Origin: CAVQGZ01 sp964356295
GTDB taxonomy: Bacteria; Actinomycetota; Actinomycetes; Jiangellales; Jiangellaceae
Direction of reading: 5' to 3'
Length of the DNA stretch: 11,980 nucleotides
Assembly (NCBI GenBank): GCA_964356295.1
Contig: CAYHHE010000089.1
Coordinates: 1-11,980, forward strand
Shown: positions 1 to 7,488 of the stretch, one piece after another
How positions within the stretch are numbered: the first letter of the stretch is position 1
Layout: the number at the start of each line of letters is the position of its first letter
Program-made: the position numbers and the translations under genes
Notes under the pieces: model-generated
What the model was told of the DNA's origin: nothing
What the model saw: only the letters and a program-made list of their open reading frames with translations
Databases searched by the model: none

Positions 1-4
1 GGGC

Positions 5-751
5 TTGTGCCTGTTCACGTCACGACACGCCGCACCTATCCGCGCGATCTCTAAGGGGGAGGCGCACGGCCAGGGATCGGCCAGCCGGATGAACAGGCTG
101 CGTGCGGGGGTCCTGGGTGCCAATGACGGCATCGTCTCCACCGCCGGGCTGGTCATCGGCGTCGCCGGGGCCACGGCGGCCAGGGGGCCGGTCCTCACGG
201 CCGGCGTGGCCGGGCTCGTGGCCGGCGCGGTGTCCATGGCCTTGGGCGAGTACGTGTCGGTGAGCAGCCAGCGCGACAGCGAGCGCGCGACCCTGGCCAT
301 GGAGCGCACCGAGCTGGCCGAGGACCCCGACTCCGAGCTGGAGGAACTCGTTGGGATCTACCAGGCCAAGGGCCTGAAGCCTGCGACCGCCCGGATCGTC
401 GCCGAGGAGTTGACCACCCGTGACGCATACTCCGCGCACGTGGACGCCGAGCTCGGGATCAACCCGGACGAGCTGACCAACCCATGGCAAGCCGCGATCT
501 CGTCGGCCCTGGCCTTCACGCTCGGGGCGATGCTCCCCCTGCTGGCGATCGTTCTGGCCTCACCGGCCATGCGGGTCCCGTTGACCTTCGCGCTGGTCAT
601 CGTGGCCCTGGCCATCACCGGCTCGATCAGCGCACGCCTGGGTGGCGCCCCGAGGGGACGTGCGGTCGCCCGGCTCGTGATCGGCGGCGCTCTGGCGATG
701 GCCGTCACCTACGCCATCGGTGCGGTCCTCGGCACCACGGTCGGCATCTGA
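5..751 (+). CDS. VIT/CCC1-family Fe2+/Mn2+ transporter (5' end uncertain)
   Basis: This is a membrane transporter of the VIT1/CCC1 family, which moves ferrous iron and manganese out of the cytosol. The N-terminal helix carries the family signature LRAGVLGANDGIVSTAG. It is followed by AGAVSMALGEYVSVSSQRDS at the end of the second helix, then a Glu-rich cytosolic segment (about residues 95-150, ELAEDPDSELEEL onwards) that binds metal in characterised relatives. Three more hydrophobic helices end at GTTVGI, giving about five helices in total, the normal topology. The start is unsure. The frame is open to the left edge, and the TTG at 5 is only the first usable start codon. An ATG at 89 would give 220 residues, but it has only a weak upstream CAGGGA, and the residues before it (HGQGSASR) resemble the short N-terminal tail of relatives. 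The true start may therefore lie outside the window. Family assignment is firm; metal specificity is inferred. Confidence 0.9.
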   Translation: MCLFTSRHAAPIRAISKGEAHGQGSASRMNRLRAGVLGANDGIVSTAGLVIGVAGATAARGPVLTAGVAGLVAGAVSMALGEYVSVSSQRDSERATLAMERTELAEDPDSELEELVGIYQAKGLKPATARIVAEELTTRDAYSAHVDAELGINPDELTNPWQAAISSALAFTLGAMLPLLAIVLASPAMRVPLTFALVIVALAITGSISARLGGAPRGRAVARLVIGGALAMAVTYAIGAVLGTTVGI

Positions 752-991
752 CCTCAGCCCCGTGATTGCGTCGAAGAGCTGCCAGGTGTTTCAGGGCTCC
801 GGGAGGGCCGTCAGGCTACGATTCACCTGGTAACCCCGGCCCGCTCGGCGCGCTGGCGAAAGTCACTCCCGGCGCTTGAACAACCGGAACGGCACCCCGT
901 AATCCTCGCGATCGGCACGGCACTGCCCCACAAGACCGGTGGTGTGCTCGCACCCGGGTGGGGGCGTTCTGGCCGAGCCACCGCTCGCCCC
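752..991. other. Spacer between the VIT gene and the patatin gene
   Basis: This lies between two convergent genes. After the patatin TGA the same minus-strand frame stays open for 42 more codons to a second TGA at 863-865. The last part is protein-like (CRADREDYGVPFRLFKRRE) with G/C third positions. It may be a short separate gene or the tail of a lost one. No clear terminator is seen. Confidence 0.3.
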
Positions 992-1852
992 TCAGATCGA
1001 TGGGGCGCCGTACAAGCCAGGTCCGGTGATCTGTAGATCGGCAAGGAACGACCGTGCGGACTCGTAGGCAGCCTCGATCAGGGCCGGGGTGTGGCTGAAG
1101 TCGAGTGGGGACATGATCTTGACGTCCGGGCCGCCGACATAGACGACGGGCATGTCTTCGGCGACCAGCGGCGCCTCAAGTACTGCTTGGGTGCGCATGG
1201 TCACGAGCGTGGTGTAGGCGAGGACCTCGGCAATCGATTGGGGGGCTGCGGGCAGTCGGCCGGGAAAGGCGCAGTCGAGCACCACGAGCGAGCGCGCCCC
1301 CATCGCGATCGCTTGGCGCATCGGCACGTTCGCGACGACCCCGCCGTCATACAGCAGCAGTGCGTCGTGCTCGACGGGCGGGTAGAGGCCAGGAACTGCG
1401 GCGCTGGCGAGCAACGCGGGCAGCAGCGGTCCCGAGTCCAGGACATGCGCTTGGGCGGTGGCCACGTCTGTGGTGACAACTGAGAGTGGCAGCGCCAGGT
1501 CGTCGAACGTGAGCGAGCTGCCGAGGAACTCACCGATCACCGTTGCGAGGCCGGTGTTGGGGAACAAGTGCGTCTTGGTGCGCTGCAGCGTGCGCGCTTG
1601 AGCGGCGAGCCCGCCGGGGAACACCCGCTCGCGGGTCATCCGCGCCCAGGCATGCGAGAGCCGATTCGCCGCCGACCTCGGGTCCAGCGCCACGACCGAG
1701 CCGTTGAGCGCACCCACCGACGTCCCCGCCACGACGTCGGGCAGGACGTCCTTCTCGGCGAGGGCCTGCAGCATGCCCACCTGGATGGCGCCCAGGTTGC
1801 TTCCGCCGCCCAGGACATACCCAATCGGATGGGGCAGATCGGACAGAGACAT
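992..1852 (-). CDS. Patatin-like phospholipase (RssA/YchK type)
   Basis: This is a serine lipid acyl hydrolase of the patatin family, 286 residues, close to the usual single-domain bacterial size. The three diagnostic elements are all present and in order: a glycine-rich oxyanion loop GGGSNLG at residues 15-21, the nucleophile elbow GTSVG at 43-47 with Ser45, and the DGG motif at 169-171 with Asp169 completing the Ser-Asp dyad. No signal peptide or membrane helix is seen, so a cytosolic or peripheral-membrane enzyme is expected. The frame is open far upstream. The ATG at 1852 is chosen because GGAGAAGA lies 8 nt before it (1861-1868) and because the conserved domain begins about ten residues later. 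It is divergent from the CorA gene, with a 240-bp spacer between them. The substrate cannot be read from sequence; phospholipids or neutral lipid esters are typical for the family. Confidence 0.9.
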   Translation of the reverse strand: MSLSDLPHPIGYVLGGGSNLGAIQVGMLQALAEKDVLPDVVAGTSVGALNGSVVALDPRSAANRLSHAWARMTRERVFPGGLAAQARTLQRTKTHLFPNTGLATVIGEFLGSSLTFDDLALPLSVVTTDVATAQAHVLDSGPLLPALLASAAVPGLYPPVEHDALLLYDGGVVANVPMRQAIAMGARSLVVLDCAFPGRLPAAPQSIAEVLAYTTLVTMRTQAVLEAPLVAEDMPVVYVGGPDVKIMSPLDFSHTPALIEAAYESARSFLADLQITGPGLYGAPSI

Positions 1853-1860
1853 CGCACCAC

Positions 1861-1868
1861 TCTTCTCC
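1861..1868 (-). promoter_or_regulatory. Ribosome binding site of the patatin gene
   Basis: On the minus strand this reads GGAGAAGA, 8 nt before the ATG at 1852. It decides the start within a frame that stays open for several hundred more bases upstream. Confidence 0.7.
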
Positions 1869-2092
1869 AGGAGCTGGTCACCTCCAGTCGTGGCGCAGGG
1901 ACCGCAGGCGAACACATCAGTGCTTTGGACGGAACGTGCCTCGCTGTCGCCGGCATTATCCACCGGATCGGCGCCCGGATCCCGGGCCGTGTCGTGCAAG
2001 CCGAGCCCTGGCGACAGACGGCGAGCCCGCTGGCGCCCAGCCGAGTCTGCACGGTGGCGACGCCTTGCCCTCTCGTGCCGGATGATCGGCGG

Positions 2093-3064
2093 ATGCCACG
2101 TACTCGCTGCTACCGCGGGGGAGTCCTCACTGGTGAGGACTTTCCGATTGACCAGTTGTCCGAGCACCTGACGGACCCGTCGGCGGTGGTGTGGGTGGAT
2201 CTGTGTGCGCCGGATCTCGAGGATCTGCAAGTGGTCGCCGAGCAGCTGGGGTTGCACAGGCTGGCTGTCCAGGACGCTGCGCAGGGTCGTCAGCGTCCCA
2301 AGTTCGACCGATACCCGGGTCATGACTTCCTCAGCGCGTATTCGGTGCAGCTCGACGTGGACAGTGGCCAGCTGGTCAGTGCTGAGATCCACGCGTTCAT
2401 CACCTCGGCCGTCCTCGTCACGGTACGGCGCGACGAGGCCTTCTCGATCGATGCATTGCTGAGCCGGTGGGATGACGAGGTCGACCTCACCAGGTTCGGT
2501 GTCGGTGCCCTGCTCCACGGCCTGTTGGACTTCGTGGTCGATGGGCACTTCGAAGCAGTGGAGTCACTCGATGACCAGATCGAACAGCTGGAGGACCTGC
2601 TCTTCGACGACCGTTCGCACGACAAGAGCATCCAGCGCCGAAGTTTCGCCCTGCGCAAGAGCCTGGTGCAGCTCCGTCGCGTGGTCCTTCCGATGCGCGA
2701 AGTCGTCAACACTCTGATGCGACGCGACGTCGGGTTGGTCCCCGATGAGCTCATGCCCTACTACCAGGACGTCTATGACCATGTACTGCGCGCGACGGAA
2801 TGGACCGAGAGCCTGCGTGACCTCGTGAACACCATCCTCGAGACGAACCTGACGATCCAGGGCAACCGTCTCAACATCATCACCAAGAAGGTCACGAGCT
2901 GGGCTGCGATCATCGCGGTGCCCACCGCGATCACCGGCTTCTACGGTCAGAACCTGCCGTATCCAGGGTTCGCCGGCGAGTCGGGCTTCGTCACGTCATC
3001 CGTTCTCATCCTGGCCATCTCCGGTGCTCTGTACCTCGTCTTCAAGCGCAAGGACTGGCTATGA
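2093..3064 (+). CDS. CorA-family Mg2+/Co2+ channel with GQN in place of GMN
   Basis: This is a CorA-superfamily divalent-cation channel of 323 residues. The N-terminal cytosolic domain (about 1-245) contains FALRKSLVQLRRVVLPMREV and YYQDVYDHVLRATEWTESLR, typical of the long stalk helix and its neighbours in this family. Two C-terminal membrane helices follow. The first ends in ITGFYGQNLPYPGF and the second in YLVFKRKDWL, a basic C-terminus as in CorA. The selectivity-filter motif, normally GMN, reads G285-Q286-N287. I recall the same YGQN form in actinobacterial relatives, so this is probably a subfamily trait rather than a mutation. The ATG at 2093 is chosen because relatives begin with a short tail like MPRTRCYRGGVL; the frame is open upstream, and the ribosome site is weak. 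Pentameric assembly is expected from the family. Transport of Mg2+ versus another cation is not settled. Confidence 0.9.
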   Translation: MPRTRCYRGGVLTGEDFPIDQLSEHLTDPSAVVWVDLCAPDLEDLQVVAEQLGLHRLAVQDAAQGRQRPKFDRYPGHDFLSAYSVQLDVDSGQLVSAEIHAFITSAVLVTVRRDEAFSIDALLSRWDDEVDLTRFGVGALLHGLLDFVVDGHFEAVESLDDQIEQLEDLLFDDRSHDKSIQRRSFALRKSLVQLRRVVLPMREVVNTLMRRDVGLVPDELMPYYQDVYDHVLRATEWTESLRDLVNTILETNLTIQGNRLNIITKKVTSWAAIIAVPTAITGFYGQNLPYPGFAGESGFVTSSVLILAISGALYLVFKRKDWL

Positions 3065-3373
3065 AGGAAGCTCTTCCTGCCGGCGCACTGGCGTAGGACG
3101 CCTACCAGGTTTGAGATCGCGTCTGAGTGGGCGCTGGGCGTCAGCGGGACCATGGAACTGTTGCTGGCCAGCCAACGGTGGAAGAACGCATCGCCTGGAT
3201 CCCATCATTCGCCGATGGGACCGAGCGCTACGGCGGTGGGGCGCAGGCGTGAGCAGCAGCCGTTAGCTCTTGGCCGACCTGTGTGCTTGATCATGGATCT
3301 GGAGGGCTAGCGTCGACCCCATCCCCCCCAGAACTACGCCGAGTGGCACGGCGAATGCGTGGAGGAGATGTTC
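3065..3373 (+). other. Spacer between the CorA gene and the P-type ATPase
   Basis: I see no convincing gene in this stretch. A short + frame from GTG 3178 to TGA 3250-3252 translates to protein-like residues (VEERIAWIPSFADGTERYGG), but it has only about 24 codons and a stop at 3124-3126 closes the frame upstream. It could be the tail of a decayed gene. A small GC-rich inverted repeat around 3090-3105 (GGCGT-AGG-ACGCC) follows the CorA stop but has no T-run. The end of the spacer carries the ATPase ribosome site. Confidence 0.4.
3361..3367 (+). promoter_or_regulatory. Ribosome binding site of the P-type ATPase
   Basis: GGAGGAG is followed by 6 nt and then the ATG at 3374. It favours that ATG over the in-frame GTG at 3359 and ATG at 3368, which lie too close to or upstream of it. 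Confidence 0.8.
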
Positions 3374-6300
3374 ATGGATCGAGATCCACTGACTCCGGGG
3401 CTTTCTTGTGACCCCTCCCTTGTGGACGTCGAGGCCGTCGCCCGGGAGCTGGACGTGGACGCGCTCACCGGGCTCTCCGACGACGAGGCCGCCCGCCGCC
3501 TGGCCACCGATGGCCCCAACGAGCTGCGGGGCAAGAAACCAGTGCCGGTCTGGCGCAAGATCCTCGCCCAGTTCCAGGACCCCCTGATCTACCTGCTGCT
3601 CGCAGCGGTGGCGATCTCGATCATCGCCTGGATCCTCGACGGTGCCCGAGGTGCGCCCGTCGACGTCCTCGTCATCACCGCCATCGTCGTGCTCAATGCC
3701 GTGCTCGGCTACGTCCAGGAGGCCCGGGCCGCGGATGCGGTGGCGGCCCTCGACGACATGACGGCCGCCGCGTCCACGGTCCTGAGGAGCGGGAAACTCC
3801 GGACGGTTCCCTCGACGGAGCTGGTGAGAGGCGACGTGCTCGTCCTGGACGAGGGAGCCGCCGTGGGAGCGGATGCACGGTTGTTGACTGCGAACTCGCT
3901 CCGGATCCAGGAGGCGTCGCTGACCGGGGAGAGCGAGGCCGTCACGAAGGACCCGACGACCCTCGACCGGGAGGTGCCCCTCGGTGACAGGTTGAACATG
4001 GTGTTCAAGGGCACCGACGTAGCCCAAGGCATCGGACGCGCGGTCGTCACCGGCGTCGGGATGGACACCGAGGTCGGGGCCATCGCGGTGATGCTGGACG
4101 CCACTGTCGAGGGCCCCACTCCCCTGCAGAACGAGGTGGCGAGCATCAGCAGGATGCTCGGGGCAGGCGTCGTCGTCATCGCGATCATCGTGATGCTCAC
4201 GATCATCCTGGTTGACGGTGTCACCGAGCCGAGCGACCTGGTGGTCGTGCTGCTGCTGGGCGTCTCGCTCGCGGTCGCCGCGGTGCCCGAGGGCCTTCCG
4301 GCCATCTTGTCGGTCGTGCTCGCGATCGGCGTACAACGGATGGCGAAGCGCAACGCCGTGGTCAAGAAGCTCAGCTCGGTGGAGGCGCTGGGGTCCGCCT
4401 CGGTCATCTGCACCGACAAGACCGGCACCCTGACCCGAAACGAGATGACAATCCAGCGGATCGTCACGGCGTCGGGCACTGCCGAGGTGAGTGGTGTCGG
4501 ATATCGCCCCGAGGGTGAGGTGCGAAGCGACGGACGCCCACTCCTCGACGCCCACCTGTACGAAGCCCAGCTCGTGCTGGGGGCAGGTGCGCTCGCCAAC
4601 GACGCACAGCTGACCGAGCGTGCTGGCGAGTGGGAGATCGTGGGTGACCCGACCGAGGCCGCGTTCCTGGTCGCGGCGCGCAAACTGGAGGGCACCACCG
4701 AGGGCATGAGCCGGTTCGACCGACGGGCGGAGATCCCGTTCACCTCCGAACGCAAGATGATGTCGACCCTGCACCAGGAGTCGAGCGACGACACCCGTTT
4801 CATGCTGAGCAAGGGTGCCCCAGACGTTCTCCTGGCCAGCTGCACCAGGCAACAGGTGGGCCGCGAGACGGTGCCCCTCACCGATGGGGCCAGGGCCGAG
4901 CGGCTTGCCGAGATCGAGAGCCTGTCTGCGGACGCCTTCCGGACCCTCGGCGTCGCCTATCGCAGCATGGCCGAGGAGCCCGCCACCGCCGAGGGGTCCG
5001 ACGGTGGTGTCGAGATGGACCAGTCCTGGGAGCGTGACCTGGTCTACGTGGGCGTCGTCGGCATCATCGACCCCGCGCGCTCCGAGGTGGCTGCGGCGAT
5101 CGGCGAGGCGCACCGCGCAGGCATTCGCGTCATCATGATCACCGGGGACCATCCGACCACCGCGAGCCGCATCGCGGAGGACCTCGGCATCATCGAGGCC
5201 GGAGACCGCGCCGTGACCGGGGTGGAGCTGGACACCCTCGACGACGACGAGCTGCTTGCCCTCACGCGTGAGGTCTCCGTCTATGCCCGGGTGGCGCCAC
5301 AGCACAAGCTCAGGCTCATCGACTCGCTCCAGTCCGATGGCCAGATCGTGTCCATGACCGGCGACGGCGTCAACGACGCCCCAGCGCTCAAGACGGCCGA
5401 CATCGGTGTAGCGATGGGCATCACCGGGACCGAGGTCACCAAGGAGGCCTCACGGATGATCCTGGCCGACGACAACTTCGCCACCATCGTCACCGCCGTG
5501 CGTCAAGGTCGCGTCATCTTCGAGAACATCAAGAAGTTTCTCCGATACCTGCTGTCGTCGAACATGGGAGAGGTGCTCACCGTCTTCCTCGGCGTCGTCC
5601 TTGCCGGGGCCATCGGACTCAACGAGGCGAGCGACGGGTCCACGGTCGTGCTGCCCCTGCTCGCGACCCAGATCCTGTGGATCAACCTGCTCACCGACTC
5701 CACCCCCGCAATGGCGATGGGGATCGACCCCGAGATCGACGACGTGATGGCACGCGCACCACGCAAGCTGACCGACCGGGCGATCGACCCACGCATGTGG
5801 AGAGGCATCGTGTCGATCGGGCTGGTCATGGCCCTGGCGACCCTCTTCGCGATCGACCTGTTCCTGCCGGGCGGCCTGGTCGACGGCAACGACAACCTCG
5901 AGGTCGCCCGCACCGCCGGCTTCACCACCCTCGTGTTCGCCCAACTGTTCAACTCCCTCAACGCCCGCTCGGAGACGACCAGCGCCTTCCACGGTCTCTT
6001 CGCGAACAAGTGGCTGTGGGGTGCGATCGGTCTCGGCGTTGTGTTGCAGGTGGCCGTCGTCGAGGTCTCGTTCCTGCAGGTCGCCTTCGGCACGGCATCC
6101 ATGGACCCGACCCACTGGACCGCCTGCGTCGTCCTCGGCTCGGTCGTGCTCTGGTACGTCGAGCTCCGCAAGCTGGTCCTGCGACTGACCGATCACCGGT
6201 CGACTGCGCCGGCCCAGACAACTCCTCCGAGAACGGCCCCAGACACTCCCCCTGAGGTGGGTCGCCCAGTCCTAGCACTGAGCAGCCCTGCGTCGTCACC

Positions 6301-6493
6301 TATGTCGAGAGGACCGGTGCGGGGAGTCCCGCCCCTCCTCGAGGTGTGCACCTTCGGGTCCTTGTCGAGGAGTGCGTCAAGTGGATGGACGCAGGAGCGC
6401 TCCCTGCGCGCGAGATGCGGCCCGCTCCGTCGTCTCAAAGTCCAGAGGTCGCGGCTGGACGTGTACGCCATGGCCTGGGCCGGGCGGATCTAG
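3374..6493 (+). CDS. Cation-translocating P-type ATPase, type II (Ca2+-ATPase-like)
   Basis: This is an ATP-driven cation pump of the SERCA/PMCA-like type II group. An N-terminal cation-ATPase domain comes first, then about ten membrane helices. TGES (184-187) is the actuator loop, PEGLP (305-309) is in M4, and DKTGT contains the phosphorylated Asp348. MITGDHPTTA and TGDGVNDAP (662-670) form the hinge. By comparison with SERCA from memory, site-II ligands are kept: Glu306 in M4, and Asn771 and Asp775 in M6 (NLLTD). M5 keeps Asn730 and Glu733. The M8 glutamate of site I is Gln857, as in plasma-membrane pumps, suggesting one Ca2+ per cycle; this is inference. Homology ends near residue 942 (ELRKLVLR). 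The remaining ~95 residues are Pro/Ser/Arg-rich and unlike the family. They run over the opposite-strand recombinase relic, so the native stop was probably lost. The product is 1039 residues, where about 900-940 is usual. Confidence 0.93.
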   Translation: MDRDPLTPGLSCDPSLVDVEAVARELDVDALTGLSDDEAARRLATDGPNELRGKKPVPVWRKILAQFQDPLIYLLLAAVAISIIAWILDGARGAPVDVLVITAIVVLNAVLGYVQEARAADAVAALDDMTAAASTVLRSGKLRTVPSTELVRGDVLVLDEGAAVGADARLLTANSLRIQEASLTGESEAVTKDPTTLDREVPLGDRLNMVFKGTDVAQGIGRAVVTGVGMDTEVGAIAVMLDATVEGPTPLQNEVASISRMLGAGVVVIAIIVMLTIILVDGVTEPSDLVVVLLLGVSLAVAAVPEGLPAILSVVLAIGVQRMAKRNAVVKKLSSVEALGSASVICTDKTGTLTRNEMTIQRIVTASGTAEVSGVGYRPEGEVRSDGRPLLDAHLYEAQLVLGAGALANDAQLTERAGEWEIVGDPTEAAFLVAARKLEGTTEGMSRFDRRAEIPFTSERKMMSTLHQESSDDTRFMLSKGAPDVLLASCTRQQVGRETVPLTDGARAERLAEIESLSADAFRTLGVAYRSMAEEPATAEGSDGGVEMDQSWERDLVYVGVVGIIDPARSEVAAAIGEAHRAGIRVIMITGDHPTTASRIAEDLGIIEAGDRAVTGVELDTLDDDELLALTREVSVYARVAPQHKLRLIDSLQSDGQIVSMTGDGVNDAPALKTADIGVAMGITGTEVTKEASRMILADDNFATIVTAVRQGRVIFENIKKFLRYLLSSNMGEVLTVFLGVVLAGAIGLNEASDGSTVVLPLLATQILWINLLTDSTPAMAMGIDPEIDDVMARAPRKLTDRAIDPRMWRGIVSIGLVMALATLFAIDLFLPGGLVDGNDNLEVARTAGFTTLVFAQLFNSLNARSETTSAFHGLFANKWLWGAIGLGVVLQVAVVEVSFLQVAFGTASMDPTHWTACVVLGSVVLWYVELRKLVLRLTDHRSTAPAQTTPPRTAPDTPPEVGRPVLALSSPASSPMSRGPVRGVPPLLEVCTFGSLSRSASSGWTQERSLRARCGPLRRLKVQRSRLDVYAMAWAGRI
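6319..6332 (+). terminator. Possible weak hairpin downstream of the native ATPase end
   Basis: GCGGG-GAGT-CCCGC forms a 5-bp GC stem with a 4-nt loop. It lies about 120 bp past the point where ATPase homology ends. There is no T-run. If the original ATPase stop was near 6200, this could be a leftover terminator stem, but the evidence is thin. Confidence 0.2.
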
Positions 6494-6724
6494 CGCTCGA
6501 TGAGGGTGGAGAGCCGTTTGTGGCGAGTCTGGACGGCGATCCGGTCCAGGGCGACGCCGGCGACGGCGGCGCTGGTGGCGTGCCCGGCTCGCGGTGAGTG
6601 GACGGTGATCCGCTCGGCGGCCAGGCCGGCGGCTCGGGCGCGTTTGCGGAGCACGATCGAGATCGCCTCCCCGGAGATCGGTTCGCCGGTGCCGACCCGC
6701 AGCGCAGGCTGGTGAACAAGCGGC
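6435..6724 (-). pseudogene. Tyrosine recombinase (phage-type integrase), C-terminal relic
   Basis: Only the C-terminal catalytic end of a tyrosine site-specific recombinase remains. Reading the minus strand, LFTSLR is followed by GTGEPISGEAIS, then RKRARAAGL, the HxxR box as HSPRAGHAT, and TRHKRLSTLIER with the second conserved His. Three lesions are visible. A 5-bp tandem duplication at 6698-6707 (CTGCG twice on the minus strand) breaks the frame, and removing one copy gives LFTSLRVGTGEP. A TAG at 6490-6492 stands exactly where the nucleophilic Tyr codon is expected (IER-stop-IRPAQA, for IERYIRPAQA). An extra base at 6444 turns the usual SSRDLGL-stop ending into SSRDLW and reads through. Everything upstream of LFTSLR is missing. 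The protein cannot be active. It marks an old mobile-element or integron-like insertion in this spot. Confidence 0.8.
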
Positions 6725-7488
6725 CGGGCTCGGTGCCTCGGTGGTGGAGCCAGACCGCCTCCACCACCCACATGACCAGCACCGAGGCCACCACCAGGTA
6801 GCCCCCGGGCCAGCCCGCGCCACAGCCAGTACGCCGCCACGGCCAGCAGGGGCAGCCAGACCGCGAGGTCCTGGACGTAGGTCGGGAAAGTGGTCAGCCC
6901 GGTGCCCACCAGGAACGCCGGGTCAGCACCCTGGCCCATCCCGGGGACGATCCCCTTGAGCCAGGCCGCCGCGTTCAGGGCGACCAGGACCCACACGAAG
7001 ACCGCGATCGCCCGACGCGGGACCCCCGGGGCGACCCGCGCACCCAGGGCCGGGATGTCGACCACCCGCAGCACCGCGACCAGCGACCACAGCGCCAGCA
7101 AGAACGTCGCCACATACAGCAGGAACAGGCGGTTGAACGGTGTGGCGAACAGCAGCATGAACCCGTTGTAGAGCAGGTTGCTGACCGCCCCCAGCCACAC
7201 CGGCAGCGCCGGGGACCACCCCCGGCGCGTGCCGGCCTGCCCCGCCAGGAGCATCGGCACGCCCAGCACGATCATCACCAACGCGGTACCGCGGGCTGAG
7301 CCGTTCATCCCCGGCGGGCCGTGCAGCACCCCATCGAGCAGCACGGTGGGCAGGGCCGCGGACACGGCGGTCACGGCCAGCGCCGCGGACAGGCCGTGGG
7401 CCACCGGGCTGGGCACCAGCGCTGGCGCCGCGGTGCCACGGTCGTGGCTGCGGTCCGCGTGGCCGCGCACGCCCAGGTCAGTGCTCAT
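6490..7488 (-). CDS. Chimeric frame: multi-pass membrane protein (frameshifted) joined to recombinase relic
   Basis: The first ~225 residues are an uncharacterised actinobacterial membrane protein. Six hydrophobic helices are seen, with conserved-looking stretches GMNGSARGTALV, LLYNGFMLLFATPFNRLFLL and GTGLTTFPTYVQDLAVWLP. The frame then goes wrong. At the CCCCCGGG run (6802-6809) one base too many turns ARGYLVVASVLVMWVVEAV into a Gly-rich non-membrane string; deleting one base restores a seventh helix. About 20 residues past that helix the sequence becomes the recombinase relic, and by chance the shifted frame meets the relic's frame, so a 332-residue open frame results. Native relatives should continue past the seventh helix, so the 3' end has been replaced. 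The start is well supported: AGGAGG is 5 nt before the ATG, and the ATG shares its A with the stop of the 54-residue gene. The function is unknown, and the gene is probably broken unless the extra base is a sequencing error. Confidence 0.6.
   Translation of the reverse strand: MSTDLGVRGHADRSHDRGTAAPALVPSPVAHGLSAALAVTAVSAALPTVLLDGVLHGPPGMNGSARGTALVMIVLGVPMLLAGQAGTRRGWSPALPVWLGAVSNLLYNGFMLLFATPFNRLFLLYVATFLLALWSLVAVLRVVDIPALGARVAPGVPRRAIAVFVWVLVALNAAAWLKGIVPGMGQGADPAFLVGTGLTTFPTYVQDLAVWLPLLAVAAYWLWRGLARGLPGGGLGAGHVGGGGGLAPPPRHRARPLVHQPALRVGTGEPISGEAISIVLRKRARAAGLAAERITVHSPRAGHATSAAVAGVALDRIAVQTRHKRLSTLIER
6802..6806. other. Frameshift site in the membrane-protein gene
   Basis: A run of five C on the + strand, followed by GGG. 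Removing one base on the minus strand restores ARGYLVVASVLVMWVVEAV, a natural membrane helix in the frame of the first six helices. It may be a true mutation or a homopolymer read error. Confidence 0.65.

Noticed and set aside
823..1044. Minus-strand 73-codon frame overlapping the patatin end
   Set aside because: Shifted frame with Arg/Ser-rich, non-protein-like residues. The patatin frame and its downstream continuation are better supported.
3263..5305. Very long open frame on the minus strand over the ATPase
   Set aside because: It is His/Asp/Gly-rich with no family features and lies wholly antisense to a textbook P-type ATPase. Long antisense frames are normal in high-GC genes.
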